DNA from: DAIDKA01 sp036267975
GTDB lineage: Bacteria; Pseudomonadota; Gammaproteobacteria; Steroidobacterales; Steroidobacteraceae
Reading direction: 5' to 3'
Length of the DNA stretch: 64,000 nucleotides
Assembly: GCA_036267975.1 (NCBI GenBank)
Contig: DATAVA010000015.1
Span: 88,081-152,080 of the forward strand
In this document: piece after piece, positions 1-8,999 of the stretch
Layout: every line of letters starts with the position of its first letter
Numbering within the stretch: position 1 is the stretch's first letter
Notes under the pieces: generated by a model
Seen by the model: the letters and a program-made list of their open reading frames with translations, nothing else
The model's database searches: none
Told to the model about the DNA's origin: nothing
Program-made: the position numbers and the translations under genes

Positions 1-576
1 GAAGCCGGCGCTCATCGGCAGCTCGGACATCCAGCCGACGACGGGTTTGTGCGCCCCGCCGAGCTGGTAGATCAGTTTCGCCAGGTCATACTCAAGGAAC
101 TCCCCGCGGTTGGGGTCAAAGAAGTCGATGGCCGCGTGACCATCGGTGGAGTTGGTGCCGGCGAGGCCAAAGTACAGCGGGTCTGCCGCATTGCCGCCGA
201 CGTTGACCGAGCGCACCCCCAGTTCGGCGGCCCGATCCTCGTCGGCGGAGAACGGCTGCGGGTCGATGAAATGCAGATGGATCTTGCCATTGGCGCGGCC
301 GGCGAACTCATTCAGCAGATCACGCACCCGGTTGGCGTAACCGGCGATCTGGGCGTTCTGCGCGCCGGCTTTTGCGGTGTAGAAGAAATACAGATTGATC
401 GGTTCGCGCAGGTCTTTGAGGATGTGGTCAGTGCCCGGCGCGGTCGTATACAGGTGGTTCTGCGTAAGATCGATGCGCCAGCTGCGCAGCACGTAGCCGC
501 TCACCATTGTGACCCCTGCAAACAGCAGGGCAAGGGCAACGAGCGTGCCGGCTCCCAGGGTTGAACGTTTCATCAT
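1..576 (-). CDS. Gld-like ABC transporter auxiliary protein, N-terminal part (partial)
   Basis: Reading from an ATG-ATG pair at 576, 192 codons stay open to the window edge, so the C-terminal part is missing. The protein starts with a short basic segment and one hydrophobic helix (about residues 8-27). A periplasmic-type region follows that resembles the GldG / ABC_transp_aux family, with the typical early stretch on unfolding terminal transferred electrons of the type IDLTQNHLYT and a later FFDPNRGEFLEYDLA segment. It lies 16 bp downstream of the permease gene and two genes after the ATPase, which is the usual gldA-gldF-gldG order. In bacteria that do not glide this transporter has no settled substrate. 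The family call rests on motif memory and gene order. Confidence 0.7.
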   Translation of the reverse strand, partial: MMKRSTLGAGTLVALALLFAGVTMVSGYVLRSWRIDLTQNHLYTTAPGTDHILKDLREPINLYFFYTAKAGAQNAQIAGYANRVRDLLNEFAGRANGKIHLHFIDPQPFSADEDRAAELGVRSVNVGGNAADPLYFGLAGTNSTDGHAAIDFFDPNRGEFLEYDLAKLIYQLGGAHKPVVGWMSELPMSAGF

Positions 577-592
577 GAGGCGCCCGTGCCGA

Positions 593-1327
593 TCATTCCG
601 ACTTGCGCACGTCGAGCACGACGGCGGTGGCCAGCAGGAACCAGCTGATGAGCAGCGCGAAGTAGATCAGGTCGCGGATGTCGATGACCCCCCTGGAGAT
701 CGCTTCAAAGTGGGTCAGGAAGCCCAGCGAGGCCACCGCATCCACCAGGAACTGCGGCGCCCAGCCGCGGAAGGCATCGAGCACCAGCGGATACCCTGCA
801 ACCAGGAACACAAAGCACAGGGCGATGCCGACGATGAAGGCCACCACCGTGTTGCGTGTCAGGGCCGAGGCCAGCGAGCCGATGCTCAAAAAGCCGGCGG
901 CCAGCAGTACGCTGCCGATATAGGCGGCGAGGATGGCGCCGTTGTCGGGACTGCCGAGAAAATTGACGGTGATCCACATCGGGAAGGTCAGGGCCAACGC
1001 CAGGATGGTGAAAGCCCAGGCTGCCAGGAACTTGCCCACGACGGCCTGCCACAGTGTCACCGGCAGGGTCATCAACAGTTCAATGCTGCCGGTACGGCGT
1101 TCGTCCGCCCACAGTCGCATGGAGATGGCCGGAATCAGGAACAGGAACAGCCACGGGTGATAGCTGAAGAAGACATTCAGATCCGCCTGTCCGCGTTCGT
1201 AGAAACCACCCAGGTAGAAGGTGAACAGGTTGGCCAGTATCAGGAAGATCAGCAAGAAGAGGTAGGCGAGCGGCGTCGCGAAATAACTGGCCAGCTCGCG
1301 GCGCATGATGATGGCGACATTGCGCAT
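593..1327 (-). CDS. ABC-2 type transporter permease, GldF-like
   Basis: A 244-residue integral membrane protein with about six hydrophobic helices. The N-terminus (MRRELASYFATPLAYLFL) and the internal ADERRTGSIELLMTLPV segment are characteristic of GldF/NosY-type ABC-2 permeases. It would form the membrane channel for the ATPase encoded just upstream (gap 9 bp) and work with the auxiliary protein encoded just downstream. The substrate cannot be read from sequence. Start at ATG 1327; a second in-frame Met eight residues on is possible. Confidence 0.85.
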   Translation of the reverse strand: MRNVAIIMRRELASYFATPLAYLFLLIFLILANLFTFYLGGFYERGQADLNVFFSYHPWLFLFLIPAISMRLWADERRTGSIELLMTLPVTLWQAVVGKFLAAWAFTILALALTFPMWITVNFLGSPDNGAILAAYIGSVLLAAGFLSIGSLASALTRNTVVAFIVGIALCFVFLVAGYPLVLDAFRGWAPQFLVDAVASLGFLTHFEAISRGVIDIRDLIYFALLISWFLLATAVVLDVRKSE

Positions 1328-1336
1328 GTGCTGTGA

Positions 1337-2257
1337 CTACGCGGTAATGGTCCGGAAGACTTCATCGAGCCGCCCGGCTTCCAGGTGCAGCTCCTTGAGT
1401 ACGATGCCCTGGCTGTTGGTCAGGGCCGACAGGGTTTCCAGCAGTGACGCCCCATCGCGGGGCAGCGCCGTGAGTCGCGCATCGCGCTCATTCACTTCCA
1501 CGGCGGCCACCGACGGCAGCGCCGCCACTGCGGCGCGGGCCATGGCCAGCTGTTCTGGCCGACCCAGCTGCAGCGACACGGCGTTGTGGTAGCGCGAGCG
1601 CGCTGCCAGGCCATGCGGCGTGTCGTCGGCCACGATGCGGCCGCGCGCGATGATGATGGCGCGGGTACACACCGCTTCCACCTCTTCGAGGATATGGGTG
1701 GAAATGATCACGGTCTTGTCGCCGGCCATGTCATTGATGAGAGTGCGCACTTCATGCTTCTGGTTCGGGTCAAGGCCGTCGGTGGGTTCATCCAGTATCA
1801 GCACCGGTGGGTCATGCATGATGGCCTGGGCCAGGCCCACGCGGCGCCGAAATCCCTTCGACAGCGTTTCGATGGTCTGGTTCAGAACACTCTGCAGCTG
1901 CAATCGCTCGATGGCCTTATCAACCTGTGCGCGTGCCGCACCCTGCAGCCGCCGCAGATCCGCGATGAAGTCGAGGAAAACGCGCACCGTCATTTCGCCG
2001 TACGCGGGCGCGCCCTCGGGCAGATACCCCAGGCAGCTGCGCGCCGCGAGCGGATCGGTATCCACATCGTGACCACAGATGCTGGCGCTGCCGGAGCTGG
2101 GCGTGATGAAGCCGGCGAGCATGCGCATGGTCGTGGTCTTGCCGGCACCATTCGGCCCGAGAAACCCGAGCACCTCGCCGGGTGAGGCCGTGAAGCTGAC
2201 AGCGTCGACCACCGCGACGGTGCCATAACGCTTTGTCAGTGCTTCAGTCTTGATCAT
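1337..2257 (-). CDS. ABC transporter ATP-binding protein, GldA-like
   Basis: This 306-residue cytoplasmic ATPase powers the neighbouring permease. Walker A is GPNGAGKTT at about residues 34-42, and Walker B is the VLILDEPTDGLDP stretch. The signature is the degenerate LSKGFRRRVGLAQA form instead of LSGGQ, as in exporter ATPases of the NatA/GldA group. The C-terminal 80 residues form the extra domain seen in this group. The start codon overlaps the stop of the rhomboid gene by 4 bp (ATGA), so rhomboid, ATPase, permease and auxiliary gene are probably one transcript. Confidence 0.88.
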   Translation of the reverse strand: MIKTEALTKRYGTVAVVDAVSFTASPGEVLGFLGPNGAGKTTTMRMLAGFITPSSGSASICGHDVDTDPLAARSCLGYLPEGAPAYGEMTVRVFLDFIADLRRLQGAARAQVDKAIERLQLQSVLNQTIETLSKGFRRRVGLAQAIMHDPPVLILDEPTDGLDPNQKHEVRTLINDMAGDKTVIISTHILEEVEAVCTRAIIIARGRIVADDTPHGLAARSRYHNAVSLQLGRPEQLAMARAAVAALPSVAAVEVNERDARLTALPRDGASLLETLSALTNSQGIVLKELHLEAGRLDEVFRTITA

Positions 2258-2859
2258 CGCTTCGCCATGCCATCGGTTGCACGCCAGAAAAGTATCACTG
2301 CTGCGGCACCTAACATGCCACCCAGGTGCGCGAAGTGCGCGACGCCCGCCTGATTACCGGTGACCCCCAGGAACACCTCAAGCAGTGCGTATAGTGTAAC
2401 GAAAGCCCAGGCGGGAAGGGGGATGGGCGGGAAAAGCAGCATGATGCGCACGCGTGGGAAATACATGGCGAACGCCAGCAGCAGACCGAAGATGCCGCCT
2501 GATGCGCCCAGCGTCGCCGCATCGGAGTGCTGGAACACTGACACCGTAATTTGCGTCACGGCCGCGGCCACCACGCAGACAAAATAGAAGACCGTGTAGC
2601 GTGGGCTGCCCCAGTACCGCTCCAGCGGCGTGCCGAACATGTACAGGGCGAACATGTTAAAAAGAATATGCAGAAAGTCACTGTGCAAGAAAGCATAGGT
2701 GACAATCTGCCAGGGTTGAAACAAAGTTCCTGGCGGCCACAGGGCGAACCATTGCACGGACCATTGCACCCACAGCGGGCCGGCCAGCTGTTGCAGCAGG
2801 AACACGCCCACATTGGTGAGCAGCAGGGCCAGGGTAACCGGCGGTAGTTTCGAGAGCAT
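2254..2859 (-). CDS. Rhomboid family intramembrane serine protease
   Basis: This protein of 201 residues has six predicted transmembrane helices. The catalytic Ser lies in the GASGGIFGLL motif, the partner His in the helix reading VAHFAHLGG, and the loop WQIVTYAFLHSDFLHILFNM is the typical rhomboid L1/helix-2 region. Rhomboids cleave membrane proteins inside the bilayer; the target here is unknown. I start at ATG 2859 because the upstream in-frame extension would run into the lysE gene and has no rhomboid character. It overlaps the ATPase start by 4 bp, which suggests translational coupling. Confidence 0.9.
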   Translation of the reverse strand: MLSKLPPVTLALLLTNVGVFLLQQLAGPLWVQWSVQWFALWPPGTLFQPWQIVTYAFLHSDFLHILFNMFALYMFGTPLERYWGSPRYTVFYFVCVVAAAVTQITVSVFQHSDAATLGASGGIFGLLLAFAMYFPRVRIMLLFPPIPLPAWAFVTLYALLEVFLGVTGNQAGVAHFAHLGGMLGAAAVILFWRATDGMAKR

Positions 2860-2876
2860 GCGCCATCTTAACGCCG

Positions 2877-3464
2877 TTACGCGACCATCATGGCACCGGT
2901 CGCGGCCAGCGCTACGGCCATCACCCAGTTGAAGATGCGGCGTGCGCGGGGCCGCTTCAGCGCGAGCCCCAGGGAACTGCCGAATATCGCCCACGCGCTA
3001 ATGCAAGGCAGATTGACGATGGCAACGATGGCGGTTACGTAGCTGCTGGCCAGGACCGGCCCCAGCTGCGGCGGCAGGAACAGAGTCGCCGCCGTGACCG
3101 AAATGACCCAGGCCTTGGGGTTCACGAACTGGAACGTCGCAGCTTCGGCGAAGGTGACGGGTCTGCCGGCACGGCCGGTGGCGGGTCCCGCAGCGCGCAG
3201 CAACTGCCAACCCAGATATACCAGGTAGGCGGCGCCGACCCATTTCAGGGCGTCTTGGATCTGCGGCCAGCGCGTGAAGAGGATGCCGAGGCCACCGCAC
3301 ACCGCCGCCACCTGCACCCCGAAACCGCACGAGACGCCCAGGATATGCGGCACCGTGCGGCGCAAGCCGAAGTGGGCGCCAGCAGCCGTCAGCATCACGT
3401 TGTTTGGTCCGGGAGTGATGGACATGACGAATGCATAGGTCGCGCAGGGCAGGGGATCTAGCAT
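2877..3464 (-). CDS. LysE/RhtB family amino-acid exporter
   Basis: A 195-residue inner-membrane protein with the family signature near the N-terminus (SITPGPNNVMLTAAGA) and five to six hydrophobic helices, including the GAAYLVYLGWQLLR helix. Members export amino acids or related metabolites; the substrate cannot be assigned. The start at 3464 faces the acetoacetyl-CoA synthetase gene across an 89-bp gap that must hold two divergent promoters. Confidence 0.88.
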   Translation of the reverse strand: MLDPLPCATYAFVMSITPGPNNVMLTAAGAHFGLRRTVPHILGVSCGFGVQVAAVCGGLGILFTRWPQIQDALKWVGAAYLVYLGWQLLRAAGPATGRAGRPVTFAEAATFQFVNPKAWVISVTAATLFLPPQLGPVLASSYVTAIVAIVNLPCISAWAIFGSSLGLALKRPRARRIFNWVMAVALAATGAMMVA

Positions 3465-3553
3465 GCTTTGGCTTCCGGCAATAGCGTCAGTATGCCCGGA
3501 CCCTTTATGCTTAGGGGCTGGCCGTCCCGGTCATTTTCTGAGTATGGCTCGAC

Positions 3554-5569
3554 ATGGTTAAAGAGGGTGATCTGCTGTGGACTCCGGACCCCGCATGGGT
3601 GGCGGCTTGCAACCTGACACACTTCATGAAGTGGCTGCAGGAGCATCGGGGGCTGAGCTTCGGCGATTATCCGGACCTGTGGCGCTGGTCCACCTCGGAT
3701 CTCGAGGGGTTCTGGGGCGCGCTGTGGGAGTACTGCGATGTGCGTCCATCGGCACCTTACGAGCGGGTGCTGGGTCGCAGCGAGATGCCGGGGGCCGACT
3801 GGTTTCCGGGTGCCCGGTTGAACTATGCGGAACATGCGCTGCGTTTTGAGCGCCCCGGCGCGACTGCGCTGTTCTATCTGAACGAGCGCGCGCCCCTGAA
3901 ATCCATGAGCTGGGAGGAACTGGGCGGCGCGGTGCGCATCCTCGCGACCCAGCTGCGCCGCCTCGGCGTGGTGCCGGGGGATCGCGTGGCGGCCTACCTG
4001 CCGAACTCACCGCACGCCATCATCGCCATGCTGGCCACTACCAGCATCGGGGCGATCTGGACCAGCTGCGGTCCGGATTTCGGAACGCGCGGCGTGCTGG
4101 ACCGTTTCACGCAGCTCACCCCCAAGGTGCTGTTCTGCGTGGATGGCTACCAGTACGCCGGCAAGCCTTTCAATCGGCGCCCGGAAGTGGCGCAGATCGT
4201 GGCCGGCCTTGATTCGCTCGAGCAGGTGGTGTGCCTGCCGTATCTGAGTACCGAAGACCGCACGCCTTTTTCCAAGCCAACCGTGTTCTGGGACGACCTG
4301 CTGGCCGCGCGCCCGGTGCCGAAGTCGGAGTTCAAGTTCGAGCAGGTGCCGTTTTCGCATCCGCTGTGGATACTGTTTTCCTCGGGCACGACCGGATTGC
4401 CGAAGGCCATCGTCCACAGTCAGGGCGGCATTCTGCTGGAGCAGTTGAAGGCCTTCAATTTCCAGATGGACATGAAACCCGGTGAGCGTCTGTTCTTCTA
4501 CACGACCACCGGCTGGATGATGTGGAACTTCCTGGCGAGCGCGCTGCTCAAGGAGGTTGTCCCGGTGCTGTACGACGGCAGTCTTATGTATCCGGAACCT
4601 GATTCGCTGTGGCGCATGTACGAAGAGACGCAGGCCGTCGTCATCGGCGCCAATCCCGGCTATGTCACGCTGCTGCAGAAGGCCGGCGTGGTGCCGAAGA
4701 GCAAATTCAAGCTGCCGCATCTGCGGATTGCGATGCTGGCCGGTTCACCCGTGACGCCGGAAGTCATGGAATGGTTTTACCTGAACGTCAAGGACAGCAT
4801 GATGGTGCAGAATGGCAGTGGCGGCACTGACATCTGTTCGGGATTCATCGGCGGCGTGCCCGTCCTGCCGGTGCGCGCGGGCGAGATGCAGGCGCCGCTG
4901 CTGGGAGTGGCGGTCGCGGCTTTCAATAGCGAAGGCAAGAGCGTCGTCAATGAAGTCGGCGAGATGGTGGTCACCCGGCCGCTGCCGTCCATGCCGGTGT
5001 TCCTGTGGGGCGATCAGGATTTCAAGCGCTACAAGGAGTCCTATTTCGACGAATTCCCCGGGGTGTGGCGCCAGGGCGACTTCTTCCGCATCAATGAGCG
5101 CCTGGCCGGCTTCGTGCTGGGGCGCTCCGATGCCACGCTCAATCGTCACGGCGTGCGCATCGGCACCGCCGAGATCTATCGCTCCCTGGCGCTGCTGCCG
5201 GAAGTCGAGGACTCGCTCATCGTCAATCTGGATATCGCCGGTGGCCGCTTCTTCATGCCGCTGTTCGTCAAACTGCGCGGCGGCCTTAAGCTGGATGCCG
5301 CCCTGATCGAGCGGATTCGTGCCAAGCTGCGTTCGGAATACTCCCCGCGTCACGTGCCGGACATCATCTACCAGGTTGCCGATATCCCCTACACCCTGAC
5401 GGGCAAGCGGATGGAGGTACCGGTGCGGCGCATACTTGCCGGTGTGCCGCTCGCCAAGGCCGCCAATCGCGATGCCGTCGCGAACCCGGCGGCGCTGGAC
5501 TACTTTGTCGAGTACGCGCGCACGCAAACTGACTATCCACTGGCCGAGGCGGTGGGTAAGAGCGCTTGA
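3554..5569 (+). CDS. Acetoacetate--CoA ligase
   Basis: The enzyme activates acetoacetate to acetoacetyl-CoA with ATP. The 671-residue length and the N-terminal NLTHFMKWLQEHRG and SFGDYPDLWRWS segments match the acetoacetyl-CoA synthetase branch of the acyl-adenylate family. The phosphate-binding loop is FSSGTTGLPKAI (about residue 275), and the C-terminal catalytic Lys lies in TLTGKRMEVPVRR. It leads a run of plus-strand catabolic genes (next gene 51 bp away). A short-chain acyl-CoA ligase of related specificity is possible, but the full-length N-terminal domain favours acetoacetate. Confidence 0.85.
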   Translation: MVKEGDLLWTPDPAWVAACNLTHFMKWLQEHRGLSFGDYPDLWRWSTSDLEGFWGALWEYCDVRPSAPYERVLGRSEMPGADWFPGARLNYAEHALRFERPGATALFYLNERAPLKSMSWEELGGAVRILATQLRRLGVVPGDRVAAYLPNSPHAIIAMLATTSIGAIWTSCGPDFGTRGVLDRFTQLTPKVLFCVDGYQYAGKPFNRRPEVAQIVAGLDSLEQVVCLPYLSTEDRTPFSKPTVFWDDLLAARPVPKSEFKFEQVPFSHPLWILFSSGTTGLPKAIVHSQGGILLEQLKAFNFQMDMKPGERLFFYTTTGWMMWNFLASALLKEVVPVLYDGSLMYPEPDSLWRMYEETQAVVIGANPGYVTLLQKAGVVPKSKFKLPHLRIAMLAGSPVTPEVMEWFYLNVKDSMMVQNGSGGTDICSGFIGGVPVLPVRAGEMQAPLLGVAVAAFNSEGKSVVNEVGEMVVTRPLPSMPVFLWGDQDFKRYKESYFDEFPGVWRQGDFFRINERLAGFVLGRSDATLNRHGVRIGTAEIYRSLALLPEVEDSLIVNLDIAGGRFFMPLFVKLRGGLKLDAALIERIRAKLRSEYSPRHVPDIIYQVADIPYTLTGKRMEVPVRRILAGVPLAKAANRDAVANPAALDYFVEYARTQTDYPLAEAVGKSA

Positions 5570-5620
5570 CGGCGCAGATTATGGGTTCCTAAGCTGTCCG
5601 GGCCAAATGGAGAGTGCGCG

Positions 5621-7075
5621 ATGGAAGAGATAAAACTGCTGATCGGTGATCGCGATGTGGCCGCCAAAGGCGCTGCGACCTTCAATCGGCTCAACCCGCT
5701 GTCCGGTGAAGTCGCAACCCGGGCTGCGGCGGCGCAGGTGGAAGACGCTGTGGCCGCTGCCGAAGCTGCAGCCAAAGCTTTCCCGGCTTGGTCGGCGCTC
5801 GGCCCCAATGCGCGGCGCGCGAAACTCAACACGGCGGCTGATCTGCTCGAAGCGCGCGCCGCCCAGTTCGCGACGCTGATGATGGCCGAGACCGGCTGCA
5901 CCAATGGCTGGGGCCACTTCAATGTTCACTTCGGCGCCATGATCCTGCGCGAAGCGGCGGCGATGACCACGCAGATCACCGGCGAGGTCGTGCCCTCGGA
6001 CGTGCCCGGCATGATCGCCATGGCCATCCGTCAGCCCGTGGGCGTGTGTCTGGGCATAGCGCCGTGGAACGCGCCCGTCATTCTCGGTGTGCGTTCCATC
6101 GCGATGCCCCTGGCCTGCGGGAACACGGTGGTGCTGAAAGCTTCCGAGGTCTGTCCGGCGACCCATCGCCTCATCGGTGCGGTGCTCAAGGAGGCTGGCC
6201 TGGGCGAGGGCGTGGTGAATGTCATTACGCACGATGCCAAGGACGCCGCAACCGTGTCCGAAGCCCTCATCGCGCACCCGGCTGTGCGGCGGGTGAACTT
6301 CACCGGCTCGAGCCGGGTGGGGAGAATCGTGGCCCAGACGGGCGCCAAGTATTTGAAACCGGTGTTGTTGGAGTTAGGGGGCAAGGCGCCGCTGATCGTT
6401 CTGGAGGATGCGGATATCGACGCGGCGGTGAGTGCCACGGTATTCGGTGCGTTTGCCAACTCCGGCCAGATCTGCATGTCCACCGAGCGGGTGGTCGTGC
6501 ACGAAAAGATCGCCGATGAATTTGCCGCGAAGCTCGCCAAGCGGGTCGCCGCTCTGCCCGCGGGCGATCCGCGCGAAGGCGAGGTTGTGTTGGGCTCCGT
6601 CGTCGGCCGGCCGACGGTGGAGCATGTGGAGAAGCTCGTGGCGGCCGCCGTGGCCCAGGGCGCCAAAGTGCTAGTCGGCGGGGAGAAGTCCGCGAACACC
6701 TTGATGAAGGGTGTGGTCGTGGACCACGTGACCCAGAAGATGGCGCTGTTCCGGGAAGAGACCTTCGGGCCCCACGTATCGATCATCCGCGTGAAGTCCG
6801 CCGATGAAGCCGTTACGGTGGCCAATGACACCGAATACGGGCTGTCCTCGGCGATTTTCACGCGTGACATCGCCAAGGGGCTGGAACTGGCGAAGCGCAT
6901 CGACGCGGGCATCACGCATATCAACTCACCCACGGTGCAGGATGAGGCGCAGATGCCCTTCGGTGGCGTGAAGTCATCCGGCTATGGCCGCTTCGGCGGC
7001 CGCGCCGGCGTCGCCGAGTTCACGGAGCTGCGCTGGATCACGATTCAGACCACGCCGCGCCACTACCCCTTCTAA
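5621..7075 (+). CDS. Aldehyde dehydrogenase, vanillin/salicylaldehyde-dehydrogenase-like
   Basis: This NAD(P)-dependent aldehyde dehydrogenase has 484 residues. The catalytic Cys is in the SGQICMSTERV motif and the general-base Glu in LLELGGKAPLIVLEDADID. The PWNAPVILGVRS nucleotide-fold segment and the C-terminal SSGYGRFGGRAGVAEFT ending are typical of the branch that holds vanillin and salicylaldehyde dehydrogenases. Next to a LigM-like demethylase region, an aromatic aldehyde is the likely substrate, but this is inference. Good ribosome site spacing upstream (GGAGAG before ATG 5621). An SDR gene follows after 18 bp. Confidence 0.85.
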   Translation: MEEIKLLIGDRDVAAKGAATFNRLNPLSGEVATRAAAAQVEDAVAAAEAAAKAFPAWSALGPNARRAKLNTAADLLEARAAQFATLMMAETGCTNGWGHFNVHFGAMILREAAAMTTQITGEVVPSDVPGMIAMAIRQPVGVCLGIAPWNAPVILGVRSIAMPLACGNTVVLKASEVCPATHRLIGAVLKEAGLGEGVVNVITHDAKDAATVSEALIAHPAVRRVNFTGSSRVGRIVAQTGAKYLKPVLLELGGKAPLIVLEDADIDAAVSATVFGAFANSGQICMSTERVVVHEKIADEFAAKLAKRVAALPAGDPREGEVVLGSVVGRPTVEHVEKLVAAAVAQGAKVLVGGEKSANTLMKGVVVDHVTQKMALFREETFGPHVSIIRVKSADEAVTVANDTEYGLSSAIFTRDIAKGLELAKRIDAGITHINSPTVQDEAQMPFGGVKSSGYGRFGGRAGVAEFTELRWITIQTTPRHYPF

Positions 7076-7093
7076 CCGCATCGAGAGGCAACC

Positions 7094-7867
7094 ATGGATC
7101 TTCACCTTCGTGGCCGCAAGGCCATCGTCACCGGTGCGACCAAAGGTATCGGACTGGCCATCGCACGGATGCTCGCGGACGAGGGCGTCGATCTGGCGAT
7201 TTGTGCCCGTACCGCCGCCGATGTGCGCACCACTGTGCAGGAACTGGCCGGCAAGGGCATCAAGGCTTACGGCGATGCCGTGGATGTGCAGGATCGCGAG
7301 GCCTACACCCACTGGATCGGCTCGGCCTGCGAGCGGCTCGGCGGTCTGGATATATTCGTGTCCAATACCACCGGAACGCCCGGGATCCCAGGCGAGCCGG
7401 GCTGGAAGGCGACCTTTGAGATCGATCTGATGGGTGCGGTGCGCGGCGTGGAGACCTCGCTTCCCTACCTGCGCAAGTCCACATCGGGTGCGGTGGTACT
7501 CATCGGCAGCATTTCCGGTGTGATATCGAAGGTGATTCCCGCGCCGGGCGCCTTCTCCTACGGGGCCGGCAAGGCCGCATTGATTGCCTACGGCGCAATG
7601 CTCAGCAAGCAGGTGGCCAAGGAGGGGATCCGCGTGAACACCGTATCGCCGGGGCCGATCTACTTTGAAGGTGGCCCCTGGGACCGCATCAGGCAGAAAG
7701 CACCCACCTTGCTCGCGGATGCCGAGGCGCACTGCGTGATCGGCCGACTCGGCCGCCCGGACGACATCGCGGCCGCGGTCGTGTTTCTCGCCAGCCCCGT
7801 TTCCGGATTCACCGTAGGCCAAAACCTACACGTTGACGGCGGATATATGGAGCACATCGCCTTTTGA
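7094..7867 (+). CDS. SDR family NAD(P)-dependent oxidoreductase
   Basis: A 257-residue classical short-chain dehydrogenase. The cofactor motif is GATKGIGLA near residue 13, the active-site pair is YGAGK, and the catalytic Ser is in the IGSISG segment. The C-terminal LHVDGGYMEHIAF end is normal for the family. The typical NNAG is replaced by SNTTG, which is unusual. It sits 18 bp after the aldehyde dehydrogenase, so the two probably share a transcript and act on the same alcohol/aldehyde/ketone series. Confidence 0.85.
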   Translation: MDLHLRGRKAIVTGATKGIGLAIARMLADEGVDLAICARTAADVRTTVQELAGKGIKAYGDAVDVQDREAYTHWIGSACERLGGLDIFVSNTTGTPGIPGEPGWKATFEIDLMGAVRGVETSLPYLRKSTSGAVVLIGSISGVISKVIPAPGAFSYGAGKAALIAYGAMLSKQVAKEGIRVNTVSPGPIYFEGGPWDRIRQKAPTLLADAEAHCVIGRLGRPDDIAAAVVFLASPVSGFTVGQNLHVDGGYMEHIAF

Positions 7868-7917
7868 AATCTGCGAGTTTGAAAGACATCGGCGGAACTG
7901 CCGGAGTAGGGGTCGCA

Positions 7918-8919
7918 ATGGACCTGCGCAAAATGCTTTCTACTGACAGCGTGCTGCCGCGCAGGCGCGTGGCGTTCTGGAACGACGCGGCCTGCGATTC
8001 GCTGACGCCGCAGAGCGCCGAACCGATCAATCCGCACACGTTTTCGGGCCGACTGATCCGCGCAGATATCGGCGACCTGCGCTTCGTCGAGTTCAACTCC
8101 GACGCCGCCGTCGTGCGGCATTCGCGCGCGCACATTGCGCGGGCCACTGAGGCGAATTACCTGGTCCGCTTCCAGCTCGGAAGCGAGAGCGTATGTTCGC
8201 AGGGCGGCGCTGACGTGCACCTGCAACCGGGGGATTTTTCGCTTTGTGACAGCGCTCGGCCTTACCAGCTGGTCTTCGGGAATCCGGTCTCGATCCTCAC
8301 TCTGCGAGTCACCAAGAAGATTTTGCAGCGCTATGTGGGCAGTCCGGACAGGCTGGTAAGTGTTCCGGTGCGCGGCAGTTCGGGCCCCGGCTCGCTGGCC
8401 TCGCGGGTGATTCGCGAAATCTGGCAGGCATCGGAAGAAGCCGTGCAGCCCGCCGTGGCGCCGCGGGTGGCGAACGTGGTGCTGGAGCTCATCGCCAGCG
8501 CGTATGTCGGTGTCGGACGGGCACATGTGGATCGCTCCTGCCTCGGCACGGCATTGCGCCTGCGCATCCTGGATTTCATCGATCAATCGTTGTGCAATCC
8601 GGATCTGTCCCCGGTGCTGATCGCGCAGGCGCTGAAGATTTCAATTCGCCATGTGCACCGGTTGTTCGCCCAGGACGGCGACAGTGTGGCGCGCTACATA
8701 CGCCGCCGCCGCCTGGCCAAGTGTCGCGCGGCGCTGGCGGACCCACTGCTGGCCGGGCTCAGCCTCACACATATCTCGGCCGAGTTTGGCTTCAGATCCT
8801 TGCCGCATTTCTCACGGGTCTTTCGCGAAGAATTCAAGATGGCACCGAGTGACTTCCGTCGCGCGGAGACAACAGCAGACTTGTCGCCTATGGACAAGCC
8901 GGAGGTCGCTCGGCGGTAA
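7918..8919 (+). CDS. AraC family transcriptional regulator
   Basis: The protein has an N-terminal cupin-like sensor of the AraC_binding_2 type (residues 1-190) and a C-terminal double helix-turn-helix, with the second one in the LTHISAEFGFRSLPHFSRVFREEF region. I prefer ATG 7918, preceded by a GGAG, giving 333 residues. A TTG at 7864 overlapping the SDR stop would add 18 residues. It lies between the dehydrogenase pair and the TonB receptor gene and is a good candidate to control either. The effector is unknown. Confidence 0.88.
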   Translation: MDLRKMLSTDSVLPRRRVAFWNDAACDSLTPQSAEPINPHTFSGRLIRADIGDLRFVEFNSDAAVVRHSRAHIARATEANYLVRFQLGSESVCSQGGADVHLQPGDFSLCDSARPYQLVFGNPVSILTLRVTKKILQRYVGSPDRLVSVPVRGSSGPGSLASRVIREIWQASEEAVQPAVAPRVANVVLELIASAYVGVGRAHVDRSCLGTALRLRILDFIDQSLCNPDLSPVLIAQALKISIRHVHRLFAQDGDSVARYIRRRRLAKCRAALADPLLAGLSLTHISAEFGFRSLPHFSRVFREEFKMAPSDFRRAETTADLSPMDKPEVARR

Positions 8920-8999
8920 ACAGCTGATCGGGGTGTCCCCTATGATGCGCGCGCAAGGTTGTTTATCCGCGCGAGAAGAATTCAATTGGGGGGTGTCTC

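Noticed and set aside
7864..7917. A TTG start for the first AraC regulator, overlapping the SDR stop
   Set aside because: The extra 18 residues have no similarity to the sensor domain, and ATG 7918 has a GGAG upstream; kept only as an alternative.
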